DNA from: Ceratopteris richardii
Taxonomy: Eukaryota > Streptophyta > Polypodiopsida > Polypodiales > Pteridaceae
DNA: 64,000 nucleotides
Direction of reading: 5' to 3'
Assembly: GCA_020310875.1 (NCBI GenBank)
Contig: CM035441.1
Location: 89,862,495-89,926,494, forward strand
Both the position numbers and the translations under genes were made by a program. Positions 44,591-55,691 of the stretch are shown in pieces. The number at the start of each line of letters is the position of its first letter. The stretch's first letter is position 1. The notes beneath the pieces are model-generated. The model was given only the letters and a program-made list of their open reading frames with translations. It ran no database searches and was not told the origin of the DNA.

Positions 44591-45595
44591 GGCAATTGGG
44601 TTACTTGAACCAGAGACTAACTGGATCTAATTGAATGAGTCCAGTTGCTAACTATATCTGTCAACCAATCTAACCAGGGAATACCACTCACACAAATAGG
44701 CTGTTTCAGAGCCACTTTAATGAAATATTCATAGAACATTGCAACTATTTATATACATTTGCATGGAAATTACACTTCAATGGCAAGAGTATGGTATGTA
44801 CATGAGGATGTCTAATCTCATGTAGAAATTTTTTCTTAGAATCTCTTGCTTGGGAGAAAATCAAGTCTAAGTTGTGTTGAATATGGGAGATTAATGACAT
44901 CTTTATAGTGTTATCCTCTTCACTTTAGATCATATTCACATTTATCTTGTAACACATTGTTGAAATGGAAAATCAATGTATGAATAAACATTCAAAAAAA
45001 GAACCTTGCAACTATTTATGTACATTTGCATGGAAATTATACTTCAAGTCTAAGTTGTGTTGAATATGGGAGATTAATGACATCTTTATAGTGTTATCCT
45101 CCTCACTTTAATTCATATTCACATTTATCTTGTAACACATTGCTGAAATGGAAAATCAATGTATGAATAAACATTCCAAGTACCTCTTTTACACATAATT
45201 CTTTTTTAATATACTTTCATCTACCTCTTTGAGATCTAGCCAAGACTACAATGAAACCTAATCCTTGAAATCTTATTTAGTACCAAAGGTAAAATTTCTT
45301 CTTGTATAGTCTTCAATGGCACTACTACAAACAATTTTAATATATAATCCAGTTGGAACTCAACTTGGATATACTTTGATTCACTCACAATGCTAAGACT
45401 CAATGACTCATATCTAGTTAGAAATCAATTGTGTTTCTCATTTCAAAAGTGAATCAAATCTTTGGTTCCCTTATTAGTGTATATTTGAGTAATTAAGTTA
45501 TTTGATGTAATTTGATGTTTAATGTTATTTAATGTACTTTAATAAACTTTTGATTTCATATCTTCTTGATGTGACATTTGATGTGACATCTTCAC
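44591..45595. other. Divergent intergenic region with a 181-bp tandem duplication
   Basis: A segment with AAGTCTAAGTTGTGTTG (44864 and 45046) and CACATTTATCTTGTAACACA is repeated with few differences (44865-45000, 45046-45178). The rest is AT-rich. No promoter element of the plus-strand gene stands out with certainty; TTTAAAAAGG-like text lies just after its first ATG. Confidence 0.6.
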
Positions 45596-48412
45596 TTGAT
45601 CTCGGATTTCTACTTATTTAAAAAGGTCATTCATCTTCAGTCTTCTGTGAACTCAGTGAAGATGAGCTCAATCTTTTCAGTGGATGCTTGGGCATCAGCT
45701 TCTTCTGCTCATATTGATACAGTTTCGCATTCATTGTTCTCAGTTGATCCTTTCCACAGAAGTGATGATCCCTATGATTTAGGACGTGCTGATGGTTCCA
45801 TGTTTTCTGTTGAGTCATTTAAGTTATCCAATTCACAGTGCAATGCTGCTCAACCAAATGCACCTCTTGATCTCCCATCTGATCCAACCATTGATCTCCC
45901 TTCTCACTCAAGTGCATGTGGAGCAACGAAAAAGCAAAGCAAGCTCAATCTACAATTTAAAAGAAGGCCTCCTGAAGTAAGTCAAAAAAGATTTAAATTT
46001 CTTACTTCAGATAGACAGATTGCATTGGATATTCTGAAGCATTGTTGTGGTTTGAAATGTTTGTACAATTTAGGAATGAAGAAACTAAAGCACCTAAGAG
46101 AAAAATTCCTCCATTTAGATAGTGAAAGGCAGGATATATACCTTGTTTCTCGCATGCAAATGATTGAGGATAACATGTCAGTAACACGTGTTGGTTTTGA
46201 ATATTTCTTTAGTCAAGGGATGCGATGTTGTAGGGCTGCATTTAAAATTGCAATGGGTGTGGGAAATTTTAGAATACATAGGGTTCAACAAGTGCTTTTG
46301 AATGGGGATCTCATTTTGGATACGTTCCATGTTGGGACCAAAGGATCTGTTGGACGTCATGCAATGAATTGGATGATGAACTATTTTAGCTTGCATTGTG
46401 AGGTTATGCCTACAACTGGAAGGTTGCACTTGTCAGATAACTTTACTCGTCGAGAGGTATTTCAAATATATAGAGAAGACATGGGAAATAGAAATGAGAA
46501 GTATGTGTTGTATCCTCATTTTACTCGATTATGGAAGGAAGAGTTTAACAATGTTTTTATTCCTCGTAAAGTTAGAATGGGTGAATGTTCAGTTTGCGCC
46601 ACTTTGAAAAACATGGCAAAAGGGGCTACAACACCACAGGAAAAGAATAATTTTAAAAACCTTCTTAACAACCATCGTGAGAGTCAAGCTTTAGAGAGAA
46701 AGAAAGCAATTCATCATCGAAGTAAAGCACTCAGAAATCCGGAGCGTTATATGTGTTTGTTGATCGATGGTATGGATAAAAAAAAAACTTGTTTGCCACA
46801 TTTTTATCGCATCCCTAAGGACATTGGAGATGAAGTCCTTGTGCAAATGCATTTGGTTGGTGCTTTGGTATACAATGGAACTGTAATGTCCAAGGTTTTC
46901 TTCACATATCCGAATGTGCATAATGATCCAAACCTTACAGTTACTGTCATTCATCGTGTTTTGCAATCATGGAAGGGTCTTTTGCCACCAACTCTATATT
47001 TGCAACTAGATAATACTGCAAGAGAGAATAAAAATTCTACAGTCTTTGGATATTTAAGCATGCTTGTTGAAAAACAGGTATTTCAGAAGGTTAAGGTAAA
47101 TTTCCTTCTGGTTGGCCACACTCATGATCACATTGATCAAATGTTCAGTACTTTCTCTAAGAAGTTGGCACGTAACAATGCTTTTACTCTTCCGATTTTA
47201 TCTGAGTTGATTTCAGAAGCATATACTCCAAAACCAGAAGTTCAACACCTCACACAGATTTATGACTTTAAGCACTTTTGCTCAAAGGGCCTTGATAACA
47301 GTGCTAAGGTTTTGGCTCCATTGCACAATATTAGTTTCAACCATGTATTCTTGATGAGGAGGGTTGATGAAATAACCCTTTTATTTGCAAAGCAGTATTC
47401 ATCTTCTCTTGGGTGGGAGCCTAAAGAGGGATGCAGATTCTTATTGCAGGTGCCTAATTTGTCTACTGTGACAGTGTATGGTGCAGAACAATCACCATAT
47501 GAAGATAAAAACAGTACAGAAAGATGTGGAAATGTGGTTGATCAAAGTAAAAGCTGGATGCATGCACTCATTGAAAAGAAGAGACATATTGAGCGTGCAA
47601 AAAAATATGCTGGAGATCAAGATGTATCTTGGTGGGAGGACTTTTTCAATCATCAAGAAGAGATTATACAGTATACAATTGCAGGTCACTGGCCAATTGA
47701 TGTTCCATTCACATGGGATTTTTGTACACAAAGATCCGTGAATGTGGCCCAAGCATGTAATGCAGATGCACTTCAAAGTTTTATACATCCACCAGAAAGA
47801 AATATTTATGTAGGCCCAAGGATGACAAAACAGGCAGAAGCAAGATGGCAAGGAAATTTAATAGAGATAAATGTTGGAACACTTATTGCAGTTCTTGCTG
47901 ATGGTGATGAGGCTACCAGACCATTTTGGATTGCAAAGGTTTTAGAGATAACTAAAGATATTGATCAGAGAAGAATAGAGGCTTTGATGGTGCATTGGTA
48001 TTACACTAAAAGTAGTAATGCATTCACAGGTAAATATAACTTAGAAATGGTGTGTGATACTAAACGAACAGGTTCAAAAAAGAAAAAGAATATTCGAAGC
48101 ACATCCACTCTTAAAATGGATGATGTAGATATTCTTGTTTATGATTTTTCCTTGATAAAAACAGGTCACTTGAGGAAAGCAACCATCAACATGATAAAAC
48201 AAAAGCTTCCAGATGTATGTGGTACAGGAAATCATAGGCAAACAAGAAGAGTTGTGCATGATCGTGCAGAATTTGGTATGTACGTGGATGAAGACAGAGC
48301 TCTTGTGGATATAGAAGAAGAAGAAGAGAGCTCTCAACAGTATGAGACTGAATCAAGTGCATCAGATGATGAGGGTGTAGACATAGATCGACAAAGTTGT
48401 GAGATGCATTGA
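45596..48412 (+). CDS. DUF7869-like transposase-related protein, open 938-codon frame
   Basis: A single uninterrupted frame; a second good start (MSSIFSVDAWASASSAH) is at 45662. An S/D-rich N-terminus is followed by a basic stretch and helical segments. A C-x2-C element sits in GECSVCATLKNMAKG (about 338-352). The core has CLLIDGMDKKKTCLPHF (about 384-400), LYLQLDNTARENKN (about 467-480) and FLLVGHTHDHIDQMFSTF (about 503-520). These D-, DN- and GH-x-H-x2-ID-bearing blocks are typical of DUF7869 proteins, thought to be transposon-related with an RNase-H-like core. Near residues 760-830 FWIAKVLEI and VHWYYT suggest a small reader (BAH/chromo-like) module. The C-terminus is acidic. No intron is needed. 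It lies head-to-head with the ParB/methyltransferase gene. Catalytic function is not shown. Confidence 0.8.
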   Translation: MISDFYLFKKVIHLQSSVNSVKMSSIFSVDAWASASSAHIDTVSHSLFSVDPFHRSDDPYDLGRADGSMFSVESFKLSNSQCNAAQPNAPLDLPSDPTIDLPSHSSACGATKKQSKLNLQFKRRPPEVSQKRFKFLTSDRQIALDILKHCCGLKCLYNLGMKKLKHLREKFLHLDSERQDIYLVSRMQMIEDNMSVTRVGFEYFFSQGMRCCRAAFKIAMGVGNFRIHRVQQVLLNGDLILDTFHVGTKGSVGRHAMNWMMNYFSLHCEVMPTTGRLHLSDNFTRREVFQIYREDMGNRNEKYVLYPHFTRLWKEEFNNVFIPRKVRMGECSVCATLKNMAKGATTPQEKNNFKNLLNNHRESQALERKKAIHHRSKALRNPERYMCLLIDGMDKKKTCLPHFYRIPKDIGDEVLVQMHLVGALVYNGTVMSKVFFTYPNVHNDPNLTVTVIHRVLQSWKGLLPPTLYLQLDNTARENKNSTVFGYLSMLVEKQVFQKVKVNFLLVGHTHDHIDQMFSTFSKKLARNNAFTLPILSELISEAYTPKPEVQHLTQIYDFKHFCSKGLDNSAKVLAPLHNISFNHVFLMRRVDEITLLFAKQYSSSLGWEPKEGCRFLLQVPNLSTVTVYGAEQSPYEDKNSTERCGNVVDQSKSWMHALIEKKRHIERAKKYAGDQDVSWWEDFFNHQEEIIQYTIAGHWPIDVPFTWDFCTQRSVNVAQACNADALQSFIHPPERNIYVGPRMTKQAEARWQGNLIEINVGTLIAVLADGDEATRPFWIAKVLEITKDIDQRRIEALMVHWYYTKSSNAFTGKYNLEMVCDTKRTGSKKKKNIRSTSTLKMDDVDILVYDFSLIKTGHLRKATINMIKQKLPDVCGTGNHRQTRRVVHDRAEFGMYVDEDRALVDIEEEEESSQQYETESSASDDEGVDIDRQSCEMH

Positions 48413-48939
48413 AGCTCTCAGACATTTTTAGTGCTTTTGTAAATGCCTCGAAGTAGTTTGGTTAATGAAACCATGTTTTGTAGCAATTTTGACTAACAAT
48501 CAGATATCCACCCATTAAAAATATGTCTAAAATGTTATTTTTGTATAAGAACTATTCAGTTCTACATTCTTTATATAGATTTTAGACATGTCAATGTCCT
48601 ATCATTTAGATTTTGGACATGTCAATGTCTTATCATATACATTTTGGGACATGTCAATGCCTTATATAGTGAAATTTTGACTACATTTTGAGCTCTTTTT
48701 TTATGAGAAAATGACAAAAAATGTCAAAAATCACATGTTTTCACCTCATTTTTGTAATATATGTATACTGGTATAAAGGAATCTCAAACATAAGCTGCCA
48801 TTTGCTTGATTTTTGACGAGAGTGTTCTCTTTTTACGACATAGTTCTCGTTTGTTACGACTCGCTGTTATGAGAGTAAGTTTCACTTTTCTTTGTCTTTT
48901 ATATTCCTTAATATATATACATATAAAAAAATGGATTAG
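48413..48939. other. 3' flank of the DUF7869-like gene with a short triple repeat
   Basis: Three copies of a GACATGTCAATGYCTTAT-type unit of about 37 bp lie at 48588-48670. The rest is AT-rich, probably 3' UTR and flank. No clear terminal repeat of an element is visible. Confidence 0.55.
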
Positions 48940-49178
48940 ATATCAATATGTATATGTTTGTGTATGTGTGTATGTTTATGTGTGTATGTATATATATGTC
49001 TATGCATATGTATGTGTGTATTCATGTGTATGTGTGTATGCATGTGTATGTGTGTGTATGTGCATGTATGTATATGTGTGTGTATGTATATGTATGTATG
49101 TATATGTGTGTATGTATATGTATGTACGTATGCATATGCATGTGCATTGTGTATGCATATTTATGTATGTGTGTGTAT
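48940..49178. repeat. TATG/TGTG simple repeat, left part
   Basis: Interrupted TATGTGTG units continue on the other side of the copia insertion at 55692-58470. Codon content is only M, C, V and Y; the frames are not genes. Confidence 0.93.
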
Positions 49179-50174
49179 TGTTAAAAGTCAAGCTTCAAGC
49201 TAAAAATTCGTGGGGAATCTTTTATGGAAATGTGGAGCAATCAAAGGAAGCCAAAAGCCACGAGATTCCATCAAGAAAAGTCACTCAACCACTCCCCAAG
49301 TCATCTCAACTAATTCCTCCAAGTTAGGAGGCTGATTTGGAAAGGTAGTTCCTAGATTTTAGGGGCACTCTTCTCACTATAAAAGGAGCATGTATCCCGA
49401 CTTTTTTTGGGCCATCGTCTTGGAGTTTTAGCTCATGTAAAGTGAGCACTAAGTGCTGGAGTTGTGATAAGCAAGCCCCTTGCTTAAGCAACCCCCTTGC
49501 TTGCTTGTTTGTTTTCTTTTAGTAGGCATATCTATGTGTGTGCGCAGGCAGTGTTGCAACTCTCTACCCCTGAGTTGTTAGCATTGCTTCTACCTCATAT
49601 GGTAATCATTTGATGTAATTCTTGTCTCATTGGATAGCTATAAGAGTCTATTTTATGATTACCAATTCTCTGGAGCATTCTCTGAGTAAGCTGGGAGCAA
49701 CATTCATTTTAGTGAAGTTGTGTGATTGATATCTCTCTCTTTGTGTAGGAATATTTTGCTCTCTCTTGTAAGGGCTGATTCTCCTTCTCTATGTATCCAT
49801 TTGCTATGATTTTGGTGTCATTGGGTAGCTATTAGAGTGCTCTAAAGTTGACCCAAGTTTGAGATTCATTCTCTGTATAATCTGTGAGAAAAGTTTGCTG
49901 GAGTGAAGTGAGGTCTCTGCTTGACTAGCAGTTGTGAGCATTCAACTAGCTCATGTTGTAGACATTGTTTCTCTTTGTGTAAGCATCCATTTCAAGTGAA
50001 ATTTGATTTGTTGGAAAGCCCTTGGTGTCTACTACAGGTCTACAAAAGCTCACTGGAGTTCTCTGCATAAGCGCTGAGTAAGAGCATTTTTGGTGTGCAG
50101 AGGTCAAAGAAGGATACCTGTGGAGGTCATTCGCGCTTCATCGTTGCTTAGGGGTTGAGATACTTCCCCCATCA
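49179..50174 (+). repeat. 5' LTR of the copia element
   Basis: 996 bp, TG...CA ends, with a CACTATAAAAGGAGC promoter (TATAAAAG at about 49379) in the first quarter. Confidence 0.93.
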
Positions 50175-50435
50175 GTGTTATCAGAGCATTTGGGCATCTT
50201 GGAGGTATCATATACAAGCAAGAAGACCTCTTGGAGTTGGTGGTTGAAGAGTTGCATCAACAAAAGCTTCTTGGAGGTAGCTCACATCAAGGGGGAGCTA
50301 TTCTACTCAAATTTGCAAGAGCACAAGGTGTCCATCTAAGGAAAGCTTTGGATTGAGGTAACCTCAGAGCCTCATTTTCATTTTACACACATTGGAGCAT
50401 TAGCCAAGGGCTAGGTCAAGTATCAAAGACTAGAT

Positions 50436-53400
50436 ATGGGAGACTTCAACACTCAAATTGAAAAGCTAGACAAAGGTAACTATCAACCATGGAGATTTAG
50501 GGTCTCCAACTATCTTATGGGCAAGGGCCTTTGGGGGTTGATTAGTGGAAGTGAACCAAGACCTAGGTTGGATGAGAATCCAACCAATGACCAGAGAAGG
50601 GCCTTTAGGGAATGGAATGAAAGAGACAAGAGAGTTATCTTTATTCTTTCTCAACACATTACCAATAGCATGATCGGCCATATCCAAGACCTGGATTCAA
50701 GCATGAAGGTATGGGAGACACTTGAAAGGCTTTATTCAACAAGCACCAAAGCAAGGAAGATCCAACTCAAGAATGAGCTCAACAACCTTAGGAAGAGCTC
50801 AGGGAGTAGCATAAATGACTACATACTTAAGGTCAAGGAGTTATCAGATGCATTGGGATCCATTGGAAGCCACGTAGACGATGACGATCTTGTGGCATAT
50901 ACTCTCAATGGTTTGAGAGATGATGAGAAGTGGAAACCCTTTATCACTTCAGTTTATGTAAGGGATAATCTTCCCGATTTTGAGCAATTGGTTGCTCTCA
51001 TGGTCACCGAAGAAATGAACATAGGTGGAAGTTCAACTAAAAGCAAAGATGCACAAGTTTTCTATGCAGGTAATCAAAGGGGCAAAGGAAGACAAGGACA
51101 AGGAAGGGGCAAAGGAAGGTTTGGAAGAAGGCAAGGCCACTCAAGAAATCAAGGACATGACCAAGGCACCTCATCACAAAGAGGGAGAGGAAGATCAAGA
51201 GGAAGAGGAGGACGACATCAACAAAACAGGAATCAAGATGGCGAAGGATGTTACATATGTGGCAAGTTTGGCCACTATGCTAGAGATTGCTACCAAGGAG
51301 GAAACCAAAGGAACTATAATCAAGGTTCTTCATACAAAGGCCAAGGTAATTATGCTTCTACAAGTTCAGAAAATGACAATCTCTTGATGATGCACATGAA
51401 TGGGAATTCAAGCAAAGTAGATAACACTTGGTATATTGATAGTGGATGTAGCAAGCATATGAGTTGCAATGCTTCTTGGTTTACTAATCTACATGTTCCC
51501 AAAGGTAAAGGACATCTAGAAACAGGTGATGATACAGCCCATGAGATCTCCCATGTTGGAGATGTAGCTTTGGATGACAAGGAGGAAGGAAGATGTCTCA
51601 AGGATGTCTTGCATGTACCTACCATCACAAAGAACTTGGTGTCCGTTGGGCAAATGGTTGAAAGAGGCTATCAAGTAAGGTTCAACAAAGCTGGATGCTT
51701 TGTGGAGAACCCTAAGCAAGGTTACAAGGTCATAGCAAGAGGAAAGAAGCAAGGGAGACTCTTCACTTTGGAGGTAAATTCTCATTCTATTCAACATGTC
51801 TACTTCACATATGGAAACAAGAGGATTTCGGAGTTGGACTTGTGGCACAAGAGGATAGGTCACATCAACATACAAAGAATGAAGGAAATGCAATTCAAGA
51901 GGCTGGTTGAAGGTCTTCCCAACTTCCAAGGACAAGGTATGAAGCATTTATGTGAATCTTGTCAACTAGGGAAGCAAGTGAGACTTCCATTCAAGAAGAG
52001 TGGCTACATAAGCCAACATCCATTGGAGTTGATACATACAGATGTGTGGGGGCCAACGAAAGAGCAATCCATTGGAGGTAACAAGTACTTTGTCACTTTT
52101 ATAGATGATTGCACAAGGATGGTTTGGGTTTATTTCATCAAAAACAAATCAGATGTGTTTACATGTTTCAAAGCATTCAAGGCAATGGTAGAGAAGGAAA
52201 CAGGTACATATATCAAGAAGCTAAGGTCCGATGGAGGGGGAGAATATTTCTCCAATGAGTTTTCTGATTTTTTAATGGATCAAGGCATCAAGAGGCAAGT
52301 AACATGCCGGTACACACCCCAACAAAATGGAGTAGCAGAGAGAAAGAATAGATACATTGCTGAGATCGCTAGAGCAATGCTTAATGAGATGAATGTACCT
52401 AACATGTTTTGGAGTGATGCAGCAAATACCGCCGTGTATCTAATGAATAGGGCTCCTACCTCAGGGATCCATGGCTTGACACCATATCAAGCCTATTATG
52501 GTAAGAAACCTGATCTTTCCCACTTGAAGATATTTGGATGTACTTGTTATGTACATGTGCCAAGTGAATTGAGGCACAAGCTACAACCAAAGGCAGAAAA
52601 GTGTGTGTTTCTAGGATATTCAAATGATCATAAAGGTTACAAGTGCTTCAACCCAAACACAAAGGACTTGAGGATATTAAGGGATGTAGCATTTGATGAG
52701 CTACTCCCTTGGTATAAGAAGTATGATTGTATGCAGGACTATGATGAAGAAAAGCATGGACATGATGAAGAACAAATCGACCTAGAGCTAAGCGGCCCAA
52801 GGTGTTCCATCAATGAAGATAGTTCAAGCATGAACTCACCATGGAGGGGGAGATCTTCATCAAGCTATGAAGCACAATCAATCAACAAAGGCAAAGCAAC
52901 ATTGGTGGAGTTGGATGAAGAAGGTAATGAAGTTGAAGATGATGAAGGACACATGATGGAGAAAGAAGCCACGTCAAAGAAAGAGATCAAGTTCCCAAGG
53001 CAAAGGAGGTTTATTCCTCCAAAAGGTGAAGAAAGGAAGTCTTCTAGAATTAAGTATCCAACTCAAAGGTTTACTTATGATTCATACATGGCAACACATT
53101 ATGCATATATGAACAAAGTAGTAGAAGATCATGAGCCCGATTGCTATGAAGATGCAAGCAGGTACACCGAATGGAAAGAGGCAATGCAAGAAGAGATCGA
53201 CGCACTTGAGGAAAATCAAACATGGACTCTAGTGCCCAAGAAGGAGAACATGAAGGTAATAGGTAATAAGTGGGTGTATAAAGTAAAGAGTAATTCAGAT
53301 GGATCTATTTCTAGGTTCAAAGCAAGATTGGTGGCCAAGGGTTTTGCACAAACCTATGGAGTGGACTTTGAAGAGACATTCAGCCCCGTGGCAAAGATGA

Positions 53401-54657
53401 GCACCATTAGGACACTCATTGCAATGGCTGCTAGCAAAGGATGGAAGCTCTTCCAATTGGATATCAAGAATGCCTTTCTCAATGGAGACTTGGAAGAAGA
53501 GGTATACATGGAGCAACCACTAGGTTTTGTTCATAAAGAGTTTCCACATCATGTTTGTAGGTTGAAGAAGGCACTTTATGGCCTAAAGCAAGCTCCAAGG
53601 GCTTGGAACCAAAGATTGGTGGACTATTTGATCAAATGTGGTTACAATCAATGCAAGGCGGATCCATCTCTCTTCATCAAACAAAGAGGAGAACTTGTGG
53701 TCTACATGTGTGTGTATGTAGATGATCTTATCATTACAGGTAATGATACAAAGGGCATTGAGGAGATCAAGGCAAAGCTTGGAAAGGAGTTTAGGATCTC
53801 TGATCTTGGAGATCTTAGGTATTTTCTTGGCATTGAAGTTGTATACAAAGAAGAAGGTATTATGCTCATACAAAGGAAGTATATTCTAGACCTACTTGAG
53901 AGGTTTGCGATGCTACATTGCAAGCCTATTTCAAATCCCATGGAAGTTAATGTAAAGCTAAGCTCCATTGATGGAGAGCCATTAGAGGATGTAACTTTGT
54001 ATCGATCTATTGTAGGCTCTTTCAATTATGCCACAATAACCAGGCCCGACATAGCATATGGAGTTGGAGTGTTATCACAATTTATGCATAGTCCAAGGAC
54101 TACACACTTGCAAGCTGCAAGAAGAATGTTGCGATATCTAAAAGCCACTATAAATGAAGGATTGTTCTACTCATTTGATGATGATATGCAGGTCAAAGCT
54201 TATTCCGATGCCGATTGGGCCGGTTCGAAGGAAGATAGAAGGAGTACAAGTGGTTACCTAGTCATGCTAGGTAGCAAGATCATCTCATGGATTTCAAAGA
54301 AGCAACCCACGGTGGCATTATCTTCCACCGAGGCTGAGTATAGAGCTTTGGCTCAAGTCACATGTGAGCTAATGTGGATTAAGAAGTTATTTATGGAGCT
54401 TAATTTGCAGGTTGACACATCCAATTTTTTGTGACAACATGAGTAGCATTCATCTAGCATCAAATCCTGTCTATCATGCTAGAACCAAGCATATTGAAGT
54501 GCACTATCACTTCATAAGGGAAAAGGTGATATCCAAGGAAGTTTCAGTACATCATATTGGTACCAAGGACCAAGTTGCGGACATGTTTACAAAGGCTTTG
54601 GATGGGATGAAGATTTCAAAATTCAAGCAATGCATCAACATGAAGGAGCTTGGATGA
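50436..54657 (+). pseudogene. copia gag-pol polyprotein (about one break)
   Basis: Copia domain order is complete. Gag with a DUF4219/UBN2-like start (KLDKGNYQPWRFRVSNYL) is followed by an R/G/Q-rich stretch and a CCHC knuckle CYICGKFGHYARDC (about residue 271). Protease is WYIDSGCSKHMS (about 332) and pre-integrase LDLWHKRIGHIN (about 467). The integrase D-D-E residues lie in IHTDVWGP, LRSDGGGEY and GVAERKN (about 533, 597, 632). Reverse transcriptase has VYVDDLIITG (about 1093), and RNase H has YSDADWAG and STEAEYRA (about 1255, 1297). Copia makes these as one polyprotein. The copy is close to whole, with about one break. It is treated as a recent fossil. Confidence 0.92.
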
Positions 54658-54685
54658 GGATGAAGAATTGAAGCTTGAGGGGGAG

Positions 54686-55691
54686 TGTTAAAAGTCAAGC
54701 TTCAAGCTAAAAATTCGTGGGGAATCTTTTATGGAAATGTGGAGCAATCAAAGTAAGCCAAAAGCCACGAGATTCCATCAAGAAAAGTCACTCAACCACT
54801 CCCCAAGTCATCTCAACTAATTCCTCCAAGTTAGGAGGCTGATTTGGAAAGGTAGTTCCTAGATTTTAGGGGCACTCTTCTCACTATAAAAGGAGCATGT
54901 ATCCCGACTTCTTTTGGGCCATCGTCTTGGAGTTTTAGCTCATGTAAAGTGAGCACTAAGTGCTGGAGTTTTGATAAGCAAGCCCCTTGCTTAAGCAACC
55001 CCCTTGCTTGCTTGTTTGTTTTCTTTTAGTAGGCATATCTATGTGTGTGTGGAGGCAGTGTTGCAACTCTCTACCCCTGAGTTGTTAGCATTGCTTCTCC
55101 CTCATATGGTATCCATTTGATGTAATTCTTGTCTCATTGGATAGCTATAAAAGTCTATTTTATGATTACCAATTCTCTGGAGCATTCTCTGAGTAAGCTG
55201 GGAGCAACAGTCATTTTAGTGAAGTTGTGTGATTGATATCTCTCTCTTTGTGTAGGCTCTATTGGAAATATTTTGCTCTCTGTTGTAAGGAGTGGTTCTC
55301 CTTCTCTATGTATCCATTTGCTATGATTTTGGTGTCATTGGGTAGCTATTAGAGTGCTCTAAAGTTGACCCAAGTTTGAGATTCATTCTCTGTATAATCT
55401 GTGAGAAAAGTTTGCTGGAGTGAAGTGAGGTCTCTGCTTGACTAGCAGTTGTGAGCATTCAATTAGCTCATGTTGTAGACATTGTTTCTCTTTGTGTAAG
55501 CATCCATTTAAGATGAAATTTGATTTGTTGGAAAGCCCTTGGTGTCTACTACAGGTCTACAAAAGCTCACTGGAGTTCTCTGCATAAGCTCTGAGTAAGA
55601 GCATTTTTGGTGTGCAGAGGTCAAAGAAGGATACCTGTGGAGGTCATTCGCGCTTCATCGTTGCTTAGGGGTTGAGATACTTCCCCCATCA
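54686..55691 (+). repeat. 3' LTR of the copia element
   Basis: 1006 bp, about 2% different from the 5' LTR by eye. It carries an extra 10 bp (GCTCTATTGG-like) after TTTGTGTAG. Confidence 0.93.

Larger units (their letters stand above)
49179..55691 (+). mobile_element. Ty1/copia retrotransposon, nearly whole and young
   Basis: LTRs 49179-50174 and 54686-55691 start TGTTAAAAGTC and end CCCCCATCA. The target duplication TGTAT is at 49174-49178 and 55692-55696. The primer site, TGTTATCAGAGC, is one mismatch from the Met-tRNA type. The polypurine tract (TTGAGGGGGAG) is directly before the 3' LTR. By eye the LTRs differ by roughly 20 substitutions and one 10-bp indel over about 1 kb, so the insertion is recent on a plant time scale. 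About one break is seen in the coding part. It inserted into a TATG/TGTG simple repeat. Confidence 0.95.
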
